In this document: positions 10,320 through 22,890 of the stretch, in pieces | Layout: each line of letters begins with the position of its first letter | How positions within the stretch are numbered: the first letter of the stretch is position 1 | NCBI RefSeq assembly: GCF_949987535.1 | Contig: NC_080068.1 | Coordinates: forward strand, 77,463,254 to 77,527,253 | DNA from: Balaenoptera acutorostrata | Lineage: Eukaryota; Chordata; Mammalia; Artiodactyla; Balaenopteridae | Length of the DNA stretch: 64,000 nucleotides | Reading direction: 5' to 3' | Notes under the pieces: model-generated | The model's database searches: none | What the model was told of the DNA's origin: nothing | What the model saw: the letters and a program-made list of their open reading frames with translations, nothing else | Made by a program: the position numbers and the translations under genes

Positions 10320-10620
10320 CCGAGAGTGAGCACTGGGTGTCTCCCTCCCTGCCCACGACGCGACTGGGAGAGGGACTCGGGCAGCCGCCCCGCACGTCCC
10401 CGCGCCGCGCCGGCTGCGGAGGGTCGAGCGGGTCGGGCCGCACCTGGGAGACGCGCGGCGAGCCGGGCGCACGCGTCCCGGGGGAGCCCGGGCTGCCGCA
10501 GGCTAGCAGTGGCCGTCCGCACCTGCTGTCCCCCACTCGCGGCCGCAGAAGTGGGGGGCAAGAGGCGCAGCCCTCTGACCCGATGCCAGGGATGTTCAGT
10601 CACCTGATCTTTTTGTAAGA

Positions 10621-11699
10621 AAAAAAAAAAAGATAAACGACCCTTATAAACTTTTTTCTCTGCGGGCAAGCTACCTGTGTCCCAGTCTGTTGATTGATTT
10701 AATTCATCTTTATTGTGCACCTACTATGCGCTGGGGACACAGAGATGAAAAAAGGGAAGGGGACGGAAGAACTGGAAGGCCCAGCCCTCAAAATAATTAC
10801 ATTCTAGAGGGAATGGGGTAAAACAAAAGAAGGTAATGGTGGAGAGTGATATATGCTAAGAAGATAAAAGAGGAGAAAAGATCGACTATGACCTGGGAAG
10901 AGAGTATTGGCTAACGTCGGCCTGCCTCTCCACCTTCACCTGGGAGGCTGGCCTGTGAGTCCAGGTTCTGGTGATGGGAGGGAGGCAGGAGGTCAGCAGG
11001 CTGGAGGAGAGGGAAGTGGGGGTATTTTTGCTGCCTCTTCTGCAAAAGGCTGCGGGGATTGGCGGCACCACTCCGCCAAGGCTGCCACTCTGTCTGGGGC
11101 CTCTCCTTGGGTTCTCTGAAGGTTCCTGGTCTCCTCTTGTGCCACCCCACTTCCCCAGGCCCAGTGGGAGTAAAGCCTTCCCCATCCTATTCTGGTTTCT
11201 GGCCTGCCCACTCCCTGCTAACGGTCTCTTAATAAACTCTTCTCAGCCACCTTTATGTGAGCATGCCTGCTGTTTTGCCTGAGAGCCCAAATGATGATCA
11301 AGGAAGGTTTTCCTGACAAGATGACGTGACGAGGTGACATGAATGAGGAAGATGTTAATCATGCAAAAATCTGGAGAAACATTTCCAGATGGGTGCAAAG
11401 GCCTCGAGGTAGAAGTAAGCTTGGTAGGGCTCATGGAACCCACAGAAAGCCAGCGTTACTGGAGTGTGGTGAGCAAAGAATCAGGTGGGAATGATAGCAT
11501 GGGAGAGACAGGCGAGATGGGGGATGCCAGACCACAGTGGGCAGGGCGAGAAGTCCATGGGTGCCTCAGCAGCTAAGTCTCTTTCCTGTTCAGAGTCCAA
11601 GTTTAGCCTTTGTCTAATTCTGCTGCTATAATGGGAGAATGGAACAAAAAGCAGGCCTGAAATTCCACTATTACTGGCTTTGGAGTCAGACAGGCTTTA
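10621..11699. other. LIMCH1 upstream flank
   Basis: It starts with a poly-A run (10620-10632) at the island edge. An ancient dispersed repeat (cacctactatgcgctggggacac ... ttacattctagaggg) covers about 10690-10815. The rest is unique-looking. A gatgacgtgacgaggtgac stretch near 11321 contains two CRE half-sites. Confidence 0.45.
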
Positions 11700-11944
11700 G
11701 TTTATTTACTTTTAAAACACTTACATGGCACTTGAATTGTGCCAGGCACTGTTTTAAGTGCATTACAAATAATTGACTAACTTATTCCCTATTTCAACCC
11801 TGTAAGATACACTATTACCATCCCTATGAAAACACCAGGGGACTGAGAGGGGTGTCACACAGCTGGTGAGCAGTGAAACCCTGATTCAAGCCCAGACAGC
11901 CTGGCGCCTGATCTGCTCTTAACCGCACACCAAGCTGCCTTACT
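11700..11944 (-). mobile_element. MIR SINE relic, antisense
   Basis: It shows the antisense MIR pattern: gtgccaggcactgttttaagtgc, accctgtaagatac, gtcacacagctggtgagc, and cttaaccgcacaccaagctgcc. Confidence 0.8.
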
Positions 11945-12110
11945 AGTCCCAGGCCAGACTCTGCCGCTTACTGTATGTGCCTCAGTTTCCTCATCTCAAA
12001 TGAGGTTGGAATGGCAACATTTCAGCAAATCACTGTGAGGAGCAAACAGGAGTTCTGAATGTGAAAGGACCAAAACTGGTCCTGGCATATAATTACTGCT
12101 CAGGACAAGC
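11945..12110 (+). mobile_element. MIR SINE relic, sense
   Basis: It contains actctgccgcttactgt, cctcagtttcctcatctc and ctggcatataattactg in MIR order. It abuts the previous MIR in opposite orientation. Confidence 0.6.
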
Positions 12111-12945
12111 CAGCTGAGCTTCCCTCCCGTCCTGCCTTCCAGAAAGGACGAGAGGGAGGAGAAGTTATAAAGAAGAGTGAAGAAGGCAAGCAGAGGAAAA
12201 GGGTTAGTAAAATATAGTCAGAAGATGACCTTGTCTCCATGAAGAAACATGGTAAAGTAAAATAATTCACAAAGTGATGCAGCACACTGACACGAGATGC
12301 CACTTTGGGCCGATTCCACTGCACGAAGTGACTAGGAGCAGGGGAAGCCCGCTGACCCAAATGACATATCTGCATCCATTTGAAAACGAGTATAAAAGTT
12401 AAATCCACCATATCTCTGAAGTATCTGCTATCAAAATTGGCATTCGTACTAAAGCATATTTTTTTCTTTCAGTACTTTTTAAGTGTTTTAAGGTTTATAA
12501 TCACAAGGTGACATCTGCTTTTCCTGAACTCTGCTACCAATAACAAATTCACATGTTACCCAAGACCTAAAGACTTAAATCCATAATAGAGTTCAAACCT
12601 AGCGTCATTATCAATAATATTTACAAATCATTGTTAAGCACCTACTACGTGTAAGAGATTGTACTAGCATCAGAAGAATCCACAAAGGGACACACAGAAT
12701 TTTCATTTCTGTATAGTCTAGTTTTCATATATAAAAGTAATGCCTGTTGGAAAAAATCTGAAAAATATAATGAAGAAAACTAATCTGGAAGAAACCCTAC
12801 AATTCAGAGATCATCATCACTACTTGGGAGGTGTGAAACAACATTTTGATTAGGAAAAAAACTATAAGACAGTATATGTTAAATGCCAAATGAGGGCTAT
12901 AATGTATTCAAAGAGCATGGATATTTTGGTAACAGATTTCTTAAG
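12111..12945. other. Intergenic, no gene recognised
   Basis: Mostly unique. A weak ancient repeat (gttaagcacctactacgtg) lies at about 12630-12700. Confidence 0.4.
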
Positions 12946-14140
12946 ATATCATTCACATACCATACAATCCCCCCGCTTAGACTGTATAGTTCAGTGTTTT
13001 TTAGTATATTCAGAGTTGTACAACCATCACCACATTAATTTTGGAACATTTTAATCCCTCCAAAAAGGAAACCTCATGCCGTGTCACAGTTATCCCCCTA
13101 ACCTCGCATGCCCCCAAGCCCTGGCAACCACTAATCTACTTTCTGTCTCTATAAATTTGACTGTTCTGGACATTTCATATAAATGAGATCATACAAGGTG
13201 TGGTCCTTTGTGTGTGGCTTCTCTCACTTGGCAGAATGTTTTCAAGGTTCATCCATGTTGCAGCATGTATCAGTACTTCATTCCTTTTTATGGACAAATA
13301 ACATGCCACTGTATGGCTATACCATATTTTGTATATCATTCATCAGTTGATAGGGCCTTGGGTTGTTTCCACTTTTTGGTTATTATGAATAATGCTTCTC
13401 TAAACATTCATGTACAAGTTTTTGTGTGGCCGCATGTTTTGGTTTCTCTTGGGCATATGCCAAGAAGTAGAATTGCTGGGTTATTTGATAACTCTCTGTT
13501 TAAATTTTTTTATAAACTACCAACTGTTTTCCAAAGTATTGATAGCTACACCATCTTACAGTCCCACCAGCAGTGTAAAAGGGTTCCAATTTCTCCACCT
13601 CCTTGCTAACACTTGTCATTTTCCAACTTTTTGATTACAGATATCCTAGATGGTGTGAAGTGGTATCTCCTTGTGGTTTTAATTTGCATTTCTCTAATGA
13701 CTAATGATGTTAAGCATCTTTTCATGTACATAATGGCCATTTGGACATCTTCTTGGGAGAAATGTCTATTCAGATTTTTGTCCATTTTTAAATTGTCGTT
13801 TCTCTTTTTACTATTGAGTTATGAATTCTTTATATATTCTAGATAGGAGTCACTTATCAGATATATGATTTGCAAATATTTTCTCCATTCTGTGGGTTAA
13901 CATTTCACTTTCTTGAACCTGTCCTTTGAAACACAAAAGTTTTTAATTTTGACAAAGTCTAATGAATCTGTTTTTTTCTTTTGTTGTTTGTGCTTTTAGT
14001 GTCATATCTAAGGAGCCGTTGCCTAATCCAAGGTCGTGAAGATTTATGCCTGTGTTTTCTTCTAAGTTTTATAGTTGTCATTCTTACATTTAGATACTTA
14101 ATCCGTATTTAGTTATTTTTGTAAAAGCATGGGTTTTGAG
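12946..14140 (-). mobile_element. Old L1 (L1M-type) fragment
   Basis: Reverse-complement L1 3' UTR (ataccatacaatcc, gcaaccactaatctact) runs into the ORF2 C-terminus. The familiar antisense text includes ttcatccatgttgcagcatg, attgctgggttatttgataac, and agtcccaccagcagtg. It is well diverged. Confidence 0.85.
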
Positions 14141-14724
14141 GTCAAACTCAGTGTGACAGTCTGGGTCTTCTGAGAAACAGACAACAAGATTGAATTAAAG
14201 GTGCAAGGATTTTATTAGGGAAATGACTGTGAGAGAAAATGCTGGGAAAACAATCAGAGCACAATGCAAGTCTGACCTGAGTGAAGAGAGGAAAAGGAAG
14301 GTCAGGTAGAAACCTTGTTGTAGGCTGCCTTTCAGTCCAAGGAAGGTTCAGCGAGGCCATCAGAAGGTCCGTGAACCTAAGTCAGCTACCAGAAGAGTCC
14401 TGGGTCTCCTAGAAACAAGCCTGCCTTAGTATTCCTGCTGTATCCCTGCCGTATTTAGTAACTGGCTGGGGGCAGCCCAGTGGGAAATGCTGTTCATTGC
14501 AAACATGGCAATGGATTTCAGAGCACAACTGCTGGGGACCTTGGTCAGTTCAGCTCCCTGAAGGGCACATTTCATAGATGCCACATGTTACGTAAGTGAA
14601 AATGTTATTTAACCTCTCTGAGTCTCCGTTTTCTTGATTAAGCACCTGTTTCCTTGCCTGGGACTTAGAAATCAGGGGTTAATAATAGTTTTGATGATAT
14701 TATGTGTATTTAAATATATATCTA
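14141..14724. other. Possible LTR-like relic and spacer
   Basis: The segment from about 14148 (tctgggtcttctgagaaacag ... ggattttattagggaaa) resembles the start of an antisense LTR or dispersed repeat, but I cannot assign a family. No gene. Confidence 0.3.
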
Positions 14725-15020
14725 GGGGCTTCCCTGGTGGCGCAGTGGTTGAGAGTCTGCCTGCCAATGCAGGGGACACGGGTTCGAGCCCTGGTCTGGG
14801 AAGATCCCACATGCCGCGGAGCGGCTGGGCCCGTGAGCCACAACTACTGAGCCTGTGCGTCTGGAGCCTGTGCTCCGCAACGAGAGAGGTTGCGATAGTG
14901 AGAGGCCCGTGCACCGCGATGAAGAGTGGCCCCCGCTCGCCGCAACTAGAGAAAGCCCTCGCACAGAAACGAAGACCCAACACAGCTAAAAATAAATAAA
15001 TAAATAAATAATTTTTTAAA
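14725..15020 (+). mobile_element. CHR-type SINE (short, deleted form)
   Basis: Head ggggcttccctggtggcgc with B box ggttcgagccc, the same internally deleted body as the 375 copy, and an AAATAAAT tail ending in an AT-rich target (aaatatatat on both sides). Confidence 0.93.
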
Positions 15021-15539
15021 AAATATATATATATTAATATATAAAATGCAATAAATCAATTGGACAAAGACTAACTCTCAATTTCATTGTGTGTAATACT
15101 TTGAAGAATTATGGTTGGTGGTAAATAAATGTACTAAACTTCTCATCCTCCAAGATCTGACCTAAATGTCATCTTTTTGATGACTTCGTTAGCAACCATG
15201 TCAAAACTAGTCATCTCTTCTTCTGTGTTCCCATAAAGTAGTGATTCTCAACATAACAAAGTAGGTATGAGAATCTTTAGGAAGGGTTTTGAAAAATAGT
15301 CCAAATTCATCATTGTTTGATTTTAAAGCCATTTAAAAATAACGTGAATAACAATTTTAATTTCCCAGACTATGACAGACTAACTTTCCTGTTATAAAAC
15401 TCATATAAATGCCACACAAAATATTTTTTTTAATTTTTTACATGAAGAGCCGAACTCAAAAGAAATTCCCAGGAAGGCAAAATGGAGAAGAAACATAAAA
15501 CTAGAGCAGTGAGCTTATGAATTGACCCTCAACTGCCCT
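15021..15539. other. Intergenic with weak L2/MER5-like relics
   Basis: About 15135-15215 resembles an L2 3' region and 15238-15320 (agtgattctcaac) a MER5-like relic. Both are weak. Confidence 0.3.
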
Positions 15540-16445
15540 GTAGAGAGACCTAGTGAACAGTGGCCGCTAGACTCAGAAACCTAGGGCTAGGGTTTTAGTC
15601 CTAGAAGTCAAGGCCCTGGGCCTGTGCCACGTGAAGAAATGAAACTGAGCAGCAACACACACACACAAACACATATGTATGTGCAATACTCCCACAGAGA
15701 AAGAGTAGACCAGAAAATATTCCACTACCACCACCACCACAGAAGGAGACAATAAGGAAGCTTCTTTTTCTTGACCTCATCTCTGGTTGGGAGGTGGGTG
15801 AACCTCCCCTGAGAATATGTGAACAAAGGCCTAATCCACTTTATGGACAACTTACACAAGATCTGTGGCCTCCCAAGCTTAGAAATTAACTTAGAATTTG
15901 GTCTAGGACCTCTTAGGTACCTAGAAGAAGCAAATGTAAAATCCCTTTTGAAGACATGCCCTCCATCCAAGCCTCACAGGACCTCCCCCCGCAGGCAAAC
16001 TGCTGAAAATAAGCTTACAATCCAAAAGTACAAAATGCATGCAAAAACCATGCAACCTAAACAAAATTCAAGAGACACAACAAAGAACTAATTAGACTCC
16101 CCAGAACAACTAGAAAGGTGTAGTCATAAATGTAAAACTCAAAGGATGTGTTACAGTACAGGTTAGACACAAGTGAAAAGAGAATTTGTGAACTAGAAGA
16201 TGGATCTTTGGAAATTATATTGAATGAAGCCTAGGAAAATAGGAAATAAAATGTTTAAAAGGGGTTAAGAGAATATGAGTATTCCATAAAACAGTTCCTA
16301 GGAATTACAGAAGGACAGAATGGAGAAAATGAGAAGAGGCAATATTTCAAAAGATAATGGCTAGAATCTTCTAGAATTAATGAAGTACGTGAACAATTAG
16401 ATTCAGAAAGCATAATGAGTCCAGGATAAAGTATTATATTTATTT
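15540..16445 (+). mobile_element. Old L1/HAL1-type 5' UTR and ORF1 relic
   Basis: The part at 16165-16440 follows the L1M ORF1 DNA pattern: aagagaatttgtgaactagaagatggatc, later ggttaagagaatatgag, ggaattacagaaggacagaatgg, and gataatggctagaatc. The upstream part would be its 5' region. No frame remains intact. Confidence 0.6.
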
Positions 16446-17160
16446 TAAAAAGACATTATTTAATGATGATGAAAAACACTGAGATAGCAGCTTCTTTATA
16501 TCTCTACATCTCTACACATATAATACTGTCCTATGGTTAGATGTATAGTAGGAATCAGTTCTTTTCTTTGAGACTGGCACAAGTGAGTGCTGAATGTATG
16601 AATGAATGATGATGGATAAATGTAATCTAGGACAAATAGTTTAAACCAATCTATGGTGAAGGTGAAATACACTTCTAACATGTTCTTTTTTAATTTTTCA
16701 ATTGCATTTGTCTCACAAAATTTTAAGGCGATTTCATAAGAGAAATGCAAGTAAAAATTATACTGAACTAGCATTTCTGAACTATTGATTTTCTGGGTAC
16801 TGAGTAACTCTCTAAAATCTGAAGAGTCATATCATTCTTCAAGTCTAAAAATTTTCATTTCTTTCAAAGTTTCCTCCCTTCCATTTTCTTTCTTCTAGGA
16901 CTTCTGTTTGTTGGAGTTGTTCCTCTTGGTGGTCCTCTATGTCTCATCTTTTCTCTCATATTTCCCATCTCGTTGTTTTTATGCTTGATGTTCTGAGTGA
17001 CTTCTTTTTTCTGGTTTTCCTATTGAATTTTTAATTTTACTAACTATAATTTTATCACTAAGAGTTTGCTTGTATCAAATGTTGCTTTCTCTAAGCAAAA
17101 TATTCTTGTTTTGTAGATATATTAACATCTTAAACATGAATATATTAGAAATTAAAATTT
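16446..17160. other. AT-rich intergenic, no gene recognised
   Basis: Low-complexity AT-rich sequence with short open frames only. Confidence 0.4.
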
Positions 17161-17290
17161 TCTTCTGGGGTGATGAAAATGTTTTGCATCTTCATGGGTG
17201 GTTATACAGTTATATAAACAGAAGTCAATGAGCTATACATTATGATTTGTGCATTTTACTCTCTGTAAATTTTGCCTTAAAAATGACTTT
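17161..17290 (+). mobile_element. Old L1 3' end relic
   Basis: It shows the L1M terminal pattern: ctggggtgatgaaaatgttttgc, gggtggttatacag, then atgagctatacattatgatttgtgcatttt. Confidence 0.55.
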
Positions 17291-17649
17291 GCTGTCACTG
17301 GAGGAATGAGAACAAAAGTAAATCTGGGTTCTACTGGGCCTGAGGCTTTTACAAATTACAAATATGAAATTAGGTTTGAAAGTAAATATTTATTTAGAAT
17401 GAAAAAATAAAACAAAATACAAATTTTAAGAAGCTTTCAAATACCACAACCATTACAAAATCCAGAAAAATAATAAAATTATTTTTGTTAATTGCCTGAC
17501 ACGTCTCTATAATCCTTTTTTGGGGGGGGAGGGTACATCCTCTTTGATTACCTCTTCATATTACATTTTGTATAATCATTTTTCTATACAGAGAAAAGAG
17601 AGAGAGAATATTCAGTCATCTTTATCATGGTAAATTGACATTTGGTTGG

Positions 17650-19065
17650 GTTTTTTTTTTCACTGAAAATTTCTTTTATTAGACTTAATATACTCATAAA
17701 AAAAAGTATTAAAAACCACAATATACATTACAGTACAAAAAGGAAAAAGTAATGGATTAATATTTTTAGTAACATTACTATATTCTTTAACATGCGGAAA
17801 AAACACATGAAACATTGCTTCCAATAAGTAAACTCTGCAAAGTTGAGAGATTGATTTGCACTAAGAATATTAGCATTGAAGTAATTCAAGTTGTTTCTTC
17901 AGTTTTACAATCACTGTGCTGTCTATCACTGCTTATTTAGAAGCTACTGTTTAAATGCAGGGTATATATTATCTCGGAGGTTAAAGACACATCTGTGTTT
18001 GAAGCAAACTGAAATTATTCTGAACCATTATGATGAACCTACTCTCAAAAAGACATGAGTGGCTGCATCAATGTGTGTCTGAGGTTAACTGTATGACTGG
18101 GAGTTTATCAAACATAACTCCCATGTGGAATATAATGCTCATTAAAGGATGAGGAATTAAAAATGCACTAATTTAAACTTTACACAACTATTGTGTTATA
18201 AAATCTCAGTAGTAAAGGTAGCCATTGCTTTGAACTTAGACCAACAGAAGACCTTGTGAGAGAGGATTTTTTTTATCACTAACAATGTTAAGTTACTGGA
18301 ACATGGCAATATTAAAATCTGGATTTTTGTTGATGGTTCAGAAAGCTTCTTGCAACTGTACAGTTCACTGTTGAAACATGATATAAATTTTTAAGATTGT
18401 TATCAAATCTAGGAAAACCTCTATCAAGTTTTTTTTATATGAGTTATAAGATTCCAGGCCTTTCAAGTTTCCTGTAATTCTCAGTTACTGTAATAGTGAC
18501 CCATCTTAAATGCTCTTCCAATCGACAGTTCTCATTAACCATTTTGCTATTAACATTCCTGTGGTAGTTATGTATTGAGTTTTATGTTTCCTTTGCCATC
18601 AGTACTTCGTGTTAATTCAGCTGGAAATTTAATCATAGGAATTCTGATAAATACTGTATGACACAATTTTTGTTAAAAATGTACAGTGTGTTTATAATTA
18701 TACACACTGCATTTAGCAAGACTATTTCTGATTGGCTAGAACTTCCAATTTGGCTAGAACTTCCAATTTGACTAGAATTTGTTGAGAACCAAATCCTCCA
18801 TCTTTGGTTTTACAAGTCTGATGATGGAAAGAATTTTCCACAGACTAGTTCCTCGCTCCACTTCCATCTTGTTTCTCCGCCACACCCACATCCCAGGGTG
18901 CCAGGTACCACAGGACATGGACATCCCTCAAACCCGTCTCTGACCCAGCACCTTTGTGTCATGGTGCTGAGTGAATGCACATAGTGGGCAGTAGGAATAT
19001 TACTACAACTTGTTCCTACGCCAGAACTACTGCCATCCACATAAATATATCCCACTAAATCCATA
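17650..19065 (-). other. Possible retrocopied or transcribed 3' UTR (minus strand)
   Basis: Read on the minus strand, this non-repetitive AT-rich block ends with a polyadenylation signal (tctaataaaag, AATAAA at about 17675) roughly 15 bases before an 11-13 base A run at about 17649-17661. That arrangement suggests a processed mRNA 3' end or a genuine transcript end. No coding frame is recognised, no target-site duplication is clear, and the gene of origin is unknown. A-rich coincidence is an alternative. Confidence 0.3.
18732..18772. repeat. 18-bp short tandem repeat
   Basis: The unit ttggctagaacttccaat occurs twice in tandem (from 18732 and 18750), followed by a diverged partial third copy (ttgactagaattt). 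Confidence 0.85.
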
Positions 19066-20990
19066 CTTAATGTATCCCCAACTCAACTGCTCCTTACCCA
19101 GACCCCCAAAATACCTGCAGTCATTTCCTCACCACCCAACAGGAGGGGAATCGGATAGAGGGGAAGTCTGCGTGGAAAGGGACAGCAGTCTTAACCATTG
19201 CAGTTAAAATCTCTTTTACAAATGTTACAAAAATTTTACAAAAATATATGGCCATGTGAACATTCTGAAGGCTCACCCCAGGGTCTTGGAAGAGGCCAAA
19301 GTGAGGGAGGGGATACGAAGTTTAAACTTCCTTAGCTCCCCGGTTAATCCACCTCTGGATGTGAGACAGACACAAGCGAGATGAACTCTCTTCAATCATT
19401 AATTCCAAAATGCATAGTGTTCTCCAGAGTCGCTTATTCCTCACATGTTAATTGAGTGTCTGGAAGTTCAGGCAAAATATATATTAATGATATCTTTTAT
19501 TCCTAGAAGAAAACTACATTGACAGAAAAAATCACATTTATTTGAATGTCTGTTCTCTACAGGAAATGAAGATTGAAACAATGATTTCTGCTTGTCATTG
19601 TCTCACTTAGTAAAGAATATAGTTTTTGTGCTGGAGACCGCTAAAGCTTATTAATGATTTTCAGATTTCAGCAATTAGATGCTTACACTGTCTTTCTCTT
19701 ATCTGATACTTACAGACGCTTTAACATACTTAAGCATATACCTGAGTATCGTATCATTTATTTTCCTGTTATTAACTAAAGTTAAAGCACTTTAGGAGGG
19801 ACTGCTAAACATCTCTGCGGAAAATGGTAGAATAGTACAGTCCTTTCTAAAACTATCCTGATGGGGAGCCTGTTTCCTATTCAGTTCAAATGCCAGGCAG
19901 TATGGCTGCTTCCTCTGTTCCTATGGAAACCTCAGCCTTGCTGAAGTTCAAGTTAATTTCTTACCGCCATCTGCCTGTTGAGCTACAGGGCTTTCTTTAG
20001 CTAATATCGTGCAGAGGCCTGTTAGGAGAATGAAGTTTACTTAGGAACTCCCTGGGCTGTCCCAACAGGAGGTCAAGATTGAAAACAGATCCAGCTGAAC
20101 CTCAGTGCAGAATTAGCTGAAGGATGAAAGGAGTTAAAATATACTGTGTGAGGTATTTTTTAAAATTAACCCATATTTAATACCAATGGACTAGATGGGA
20201 TATTAAAAAGAGTTCACACTACATTGGACAAAGTTTGTGTAATGTCTTATCATCCCTTTAAACTCTAAAATTGCCACATATCTATGTGCTTCTTGAAAAT
20301 GTTAATGATATCTCAAATCAAAGGTCACAAGCTGGTGACCCGTGAATCAGCTCTGGCCTGCAGACATGGTTTTTTGGCCCACACAGTGTTTTAAAACAAT
20401 GCTTGAATTAGTGGCCAACTTCTAGAAATTAGAAAACTTCATGAGAGAAAGAAAAAAGTCCTCTGGATTTCCAACTTCTCTTTAAAAAAAAAACTTGGAA
20501 GATGTGGCCAGCTCCGCATTCGTCATTGTTGAAGCCAGAGCTCAGCAGCGTCTGCCCCTGGGAGAGACGGGGGTCTCCCATTTGGCACCGTCCCTGTCAC
20601 TCCTTACCCTTTCACACTGACCCGCTTCATTCATTAGTAGTAGCTGCCCGGCCTCTACGACACTTGCATTCACAATTCCTGCCTTAATTCATGCAGTGCT
20701 CACTTCCTAAAGAGTAATACATAAACTCGAAAACCCAAGCACGCACTAGCTCACAGAATACAGTATTTTTACCAGCCTAACACATAGGGTAGCAAATAAT
20801 CAATCCTTTTCACTAATCGATCAGTGATATTAATCCCTGTTGTTTGCGTCTCTAGCGTGAATTCTCTAGCATAAATTACTTGATTTAAATAATTTGCAAC
20901 GCTGCCCATCAAGTATCAGCAAAGAAGAAGACGGTAAGCATATCAGCCTTTCTGTTCTCTACCTAAGAATGGTTATTAGTAATAATCAGC
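19066..20990. other. Intergenic, no gene recognised
   Basis: Largely unique. The part at 19600-19800 contains closely spaced homeodomain-type cores (ttaatga, caattag) and reads like candidate conserved noncoding DNA. About 20320-20430 vaguely resembles a diverged hAT-type repeat. Confidence 0.35.
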
Positions 20991-21215
20991 TGTATTTGTT
21001 GTTTGCTTACTAAGTGGCATCACTGTGCTTTATAGCAATACCATATCAAATCACTATAATCCTCTTCGTTTTGCAGATAAGAGAACTGAGGTTTAGGAGG
21101 ATCAATAACTTGCCCAAAGTCATATACCTAGTAGATAACAAATTCCAGCTTCACTCAATTCTTTCTGATTCTAGAGCCTGCACATTAAACCACTACAGCT
21201 TGTTTATCCTCATTT
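20991..21215 (-). mobile_element. MIR SINE relic, antisense
   Basis: Antisense MIR text: ttttgcagataagagaactgagg, aacttgcccaaagtcatat, and ttctagagcctgcacattaaaccact. Confidence 0.7.
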
Positions 21216-22229
21216 TAGGTAAATGTTTTCACCAAGAGTTTTAACTATTTCTGTATTTCTAAATCTGCCTCAGAATATGTTCAGAATGACAAAAAAGTCT
21301 GTGACACAGTCCTTTCCTTCAAGGAATATAGAATTTCAGTGAGAAGAGTCATTGTTTTAGCAGATTTTATTGCCTACACTGCCCACAAACAAATAAATAT
21401 GCAATTACATGTTATCTTAGAGGGAAATAGAAGGATCTATGCTCATGCATAGAACTGAAGCATGGGTTAACCAGAAGAAAAAGTATGCACAAAGACATTT
21501 GGAAGTACACGACAGTATGGTGCTTGGGGAAAATTGAAAGTAGTTGGCGTGAGCTAAGAACTAGAAGAGGCATTTCACAAAAGGATGAGTACAACTGGCC
21601 AATAACATGGTGGGATAATACTCTGAAATATCAGCAGACGTTTTTAAATGGGTATTTACTTTCTCCCTTTGCCCTTCCTTCCCTGCATCTCCACAGCTTG
21701 GTGTTTCATACCGATGGCCTCAAGGAAATGGTGGTATGACTAGACAGGTGGAGCCTCTGACAGCCTCACGATCCTTCTCACGTGCCAGCCTGTCACAGGG
21801 CAGCATAACAATGCCTGTGCCCCAAAGGGGCCTCAGAAATGGTGAAGTGGGCTGTCAGAACTGAAAGCTCCTCCTGGAAAGGAATAAGGGACATCTTGAC
21901 ATGTTTTTGTCCTTAATCCCACAGGAACCGATGATCAAAGACCAAGTGAATAGATGGCCATCTCATTCCAATACATACTAGAGTGGGAAAGTAGCATCAC
22001 CAGTCAGTTGGATTCCCCCTAAAACGCACGCCAAGACTCATACCCAACGCCTCACACTTAGCCCCCTGGAATTTGGCTGTGATCCCAGGGGAAAGTGTGT
22101 GGGACTGAGATCAAGTTCCCATCTCCCTAGTGGAATGAGGACCCAAAGACTGAGAAAATAGACTGAGTACAGAAAAATAAACAGTGCCTTTTGCACACCT
22201 GAGCTGAGGAGCAAGTGTCATAGCATCTT
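21216..22229. other. Intergenic, no gene recognised
   Basis: Unique-looking sequence with short open frames. No repeat family recognised. Confidence 0.4.
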
Positions 22230-22890
22230 TTAGGAATCACTAATAATTGCGGAAATACAGATTATAACAAGATTCCATTTGTTTTGCCTAACAGATCGAC
22301 AAACACTAAATAGATTGATAATTACATTTGTGAGATTGCAGGGAGACAGGCAGTCACAAATACTGTTGGTGGGAGAGTAAACCAATATAAACACTCTTGA
22401 GGGCATTGTAGCACCATGTATCCATTCTAAGGAAATCGCTGGACGTGCACTCATATATAAAGAACGTTCAGTTTAGTGTTACTTGCAATAGTGAATAATT
22501 ACAGTGACATATCCAACAAAAGTGGGGTTTATTAAGTAAATTATAATAAATTATTAAAATGGGACAACACATAGCCATTAAAATTATTGAGGTAGTTCTC
22601 TGCTTACTAACATATCCAATGCTTGTAATATATAGTTAAAGCGGAGAAGCAAGTGTCCAAATGGTGTGTATATTATGATCAAATTCTTTTAACTACTTAC
22701 ACTTGCAGAAAAAAATCTGTGAGGGTATGCACCAATGTATTAACAGTGACAGTCTTTGACTGACATGATTATGAATCATTTAAATTTTGTTTCCATTTGA
22801 CTTCTCTGTATCTTCTAATTGTTATCAATGGATATGAATTACTTGTGTTACTATTTTCTTAATGCTATTTTAGAAAAGAAAGTAGTTGAG
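22230..22890 (+). mobile_element. Old L1 (L1M-type) 3' fragment
   Basis: It contains diverged ORF2 3' end and 3' UTR patterns: ggtgggagagtaaaccaatataaacac, ttgcaatagtgaataattac, gtgtgtatattatgatcaaattc, and gcaccaatgtattaacagtgac. Confidence 0.6.

Larger units (their letters stand above)
9000..10620 (-). promoter_or_regulatory. LIMCH1: CpG-island promoter and 5' UTR of LIMCH1
   Basis: Base composition changes sharply to GC-rich with very dense CpG between about 9000 and 10620, then falls back to AT-rich DNA at a poly-A run near 10620. The island contains coding exon 1, so it is the promoter region. Several Sp1-type GC boxes are visible (for example gggcggggg at 10288-10296). No TATA box lies just upstream of the exon, which fits dispersed CpG-type initiation, so the start site cannot be fixed from sequence. 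Long open frames on both strands here, up to 449 codons, are a by-product of low stop-codon frequency in GC-rich DNA. Divergent plus-strand transcription is common for such islands but is not shown by the sequence. Confidence 0.85.

Noticed and set aside
9187..10536. 449-codon minus-strand open frame, with 249- and 216-codon frames on the plus strand
   Set aside because: All lie in a CpG island where stop codons are rare. Only the 96 bp that match LIMCH1 exon 1 up to a splice donor are supported as coding.
10643..10652. TTTATAAGGG on the minus strand as the LIMCH1 TATA/CArG box
   Set aside because: It lies at the AT-rich edge of the island about 670 bp from the ATG. The CArG match is imperfect and nothing ties it to initiation.
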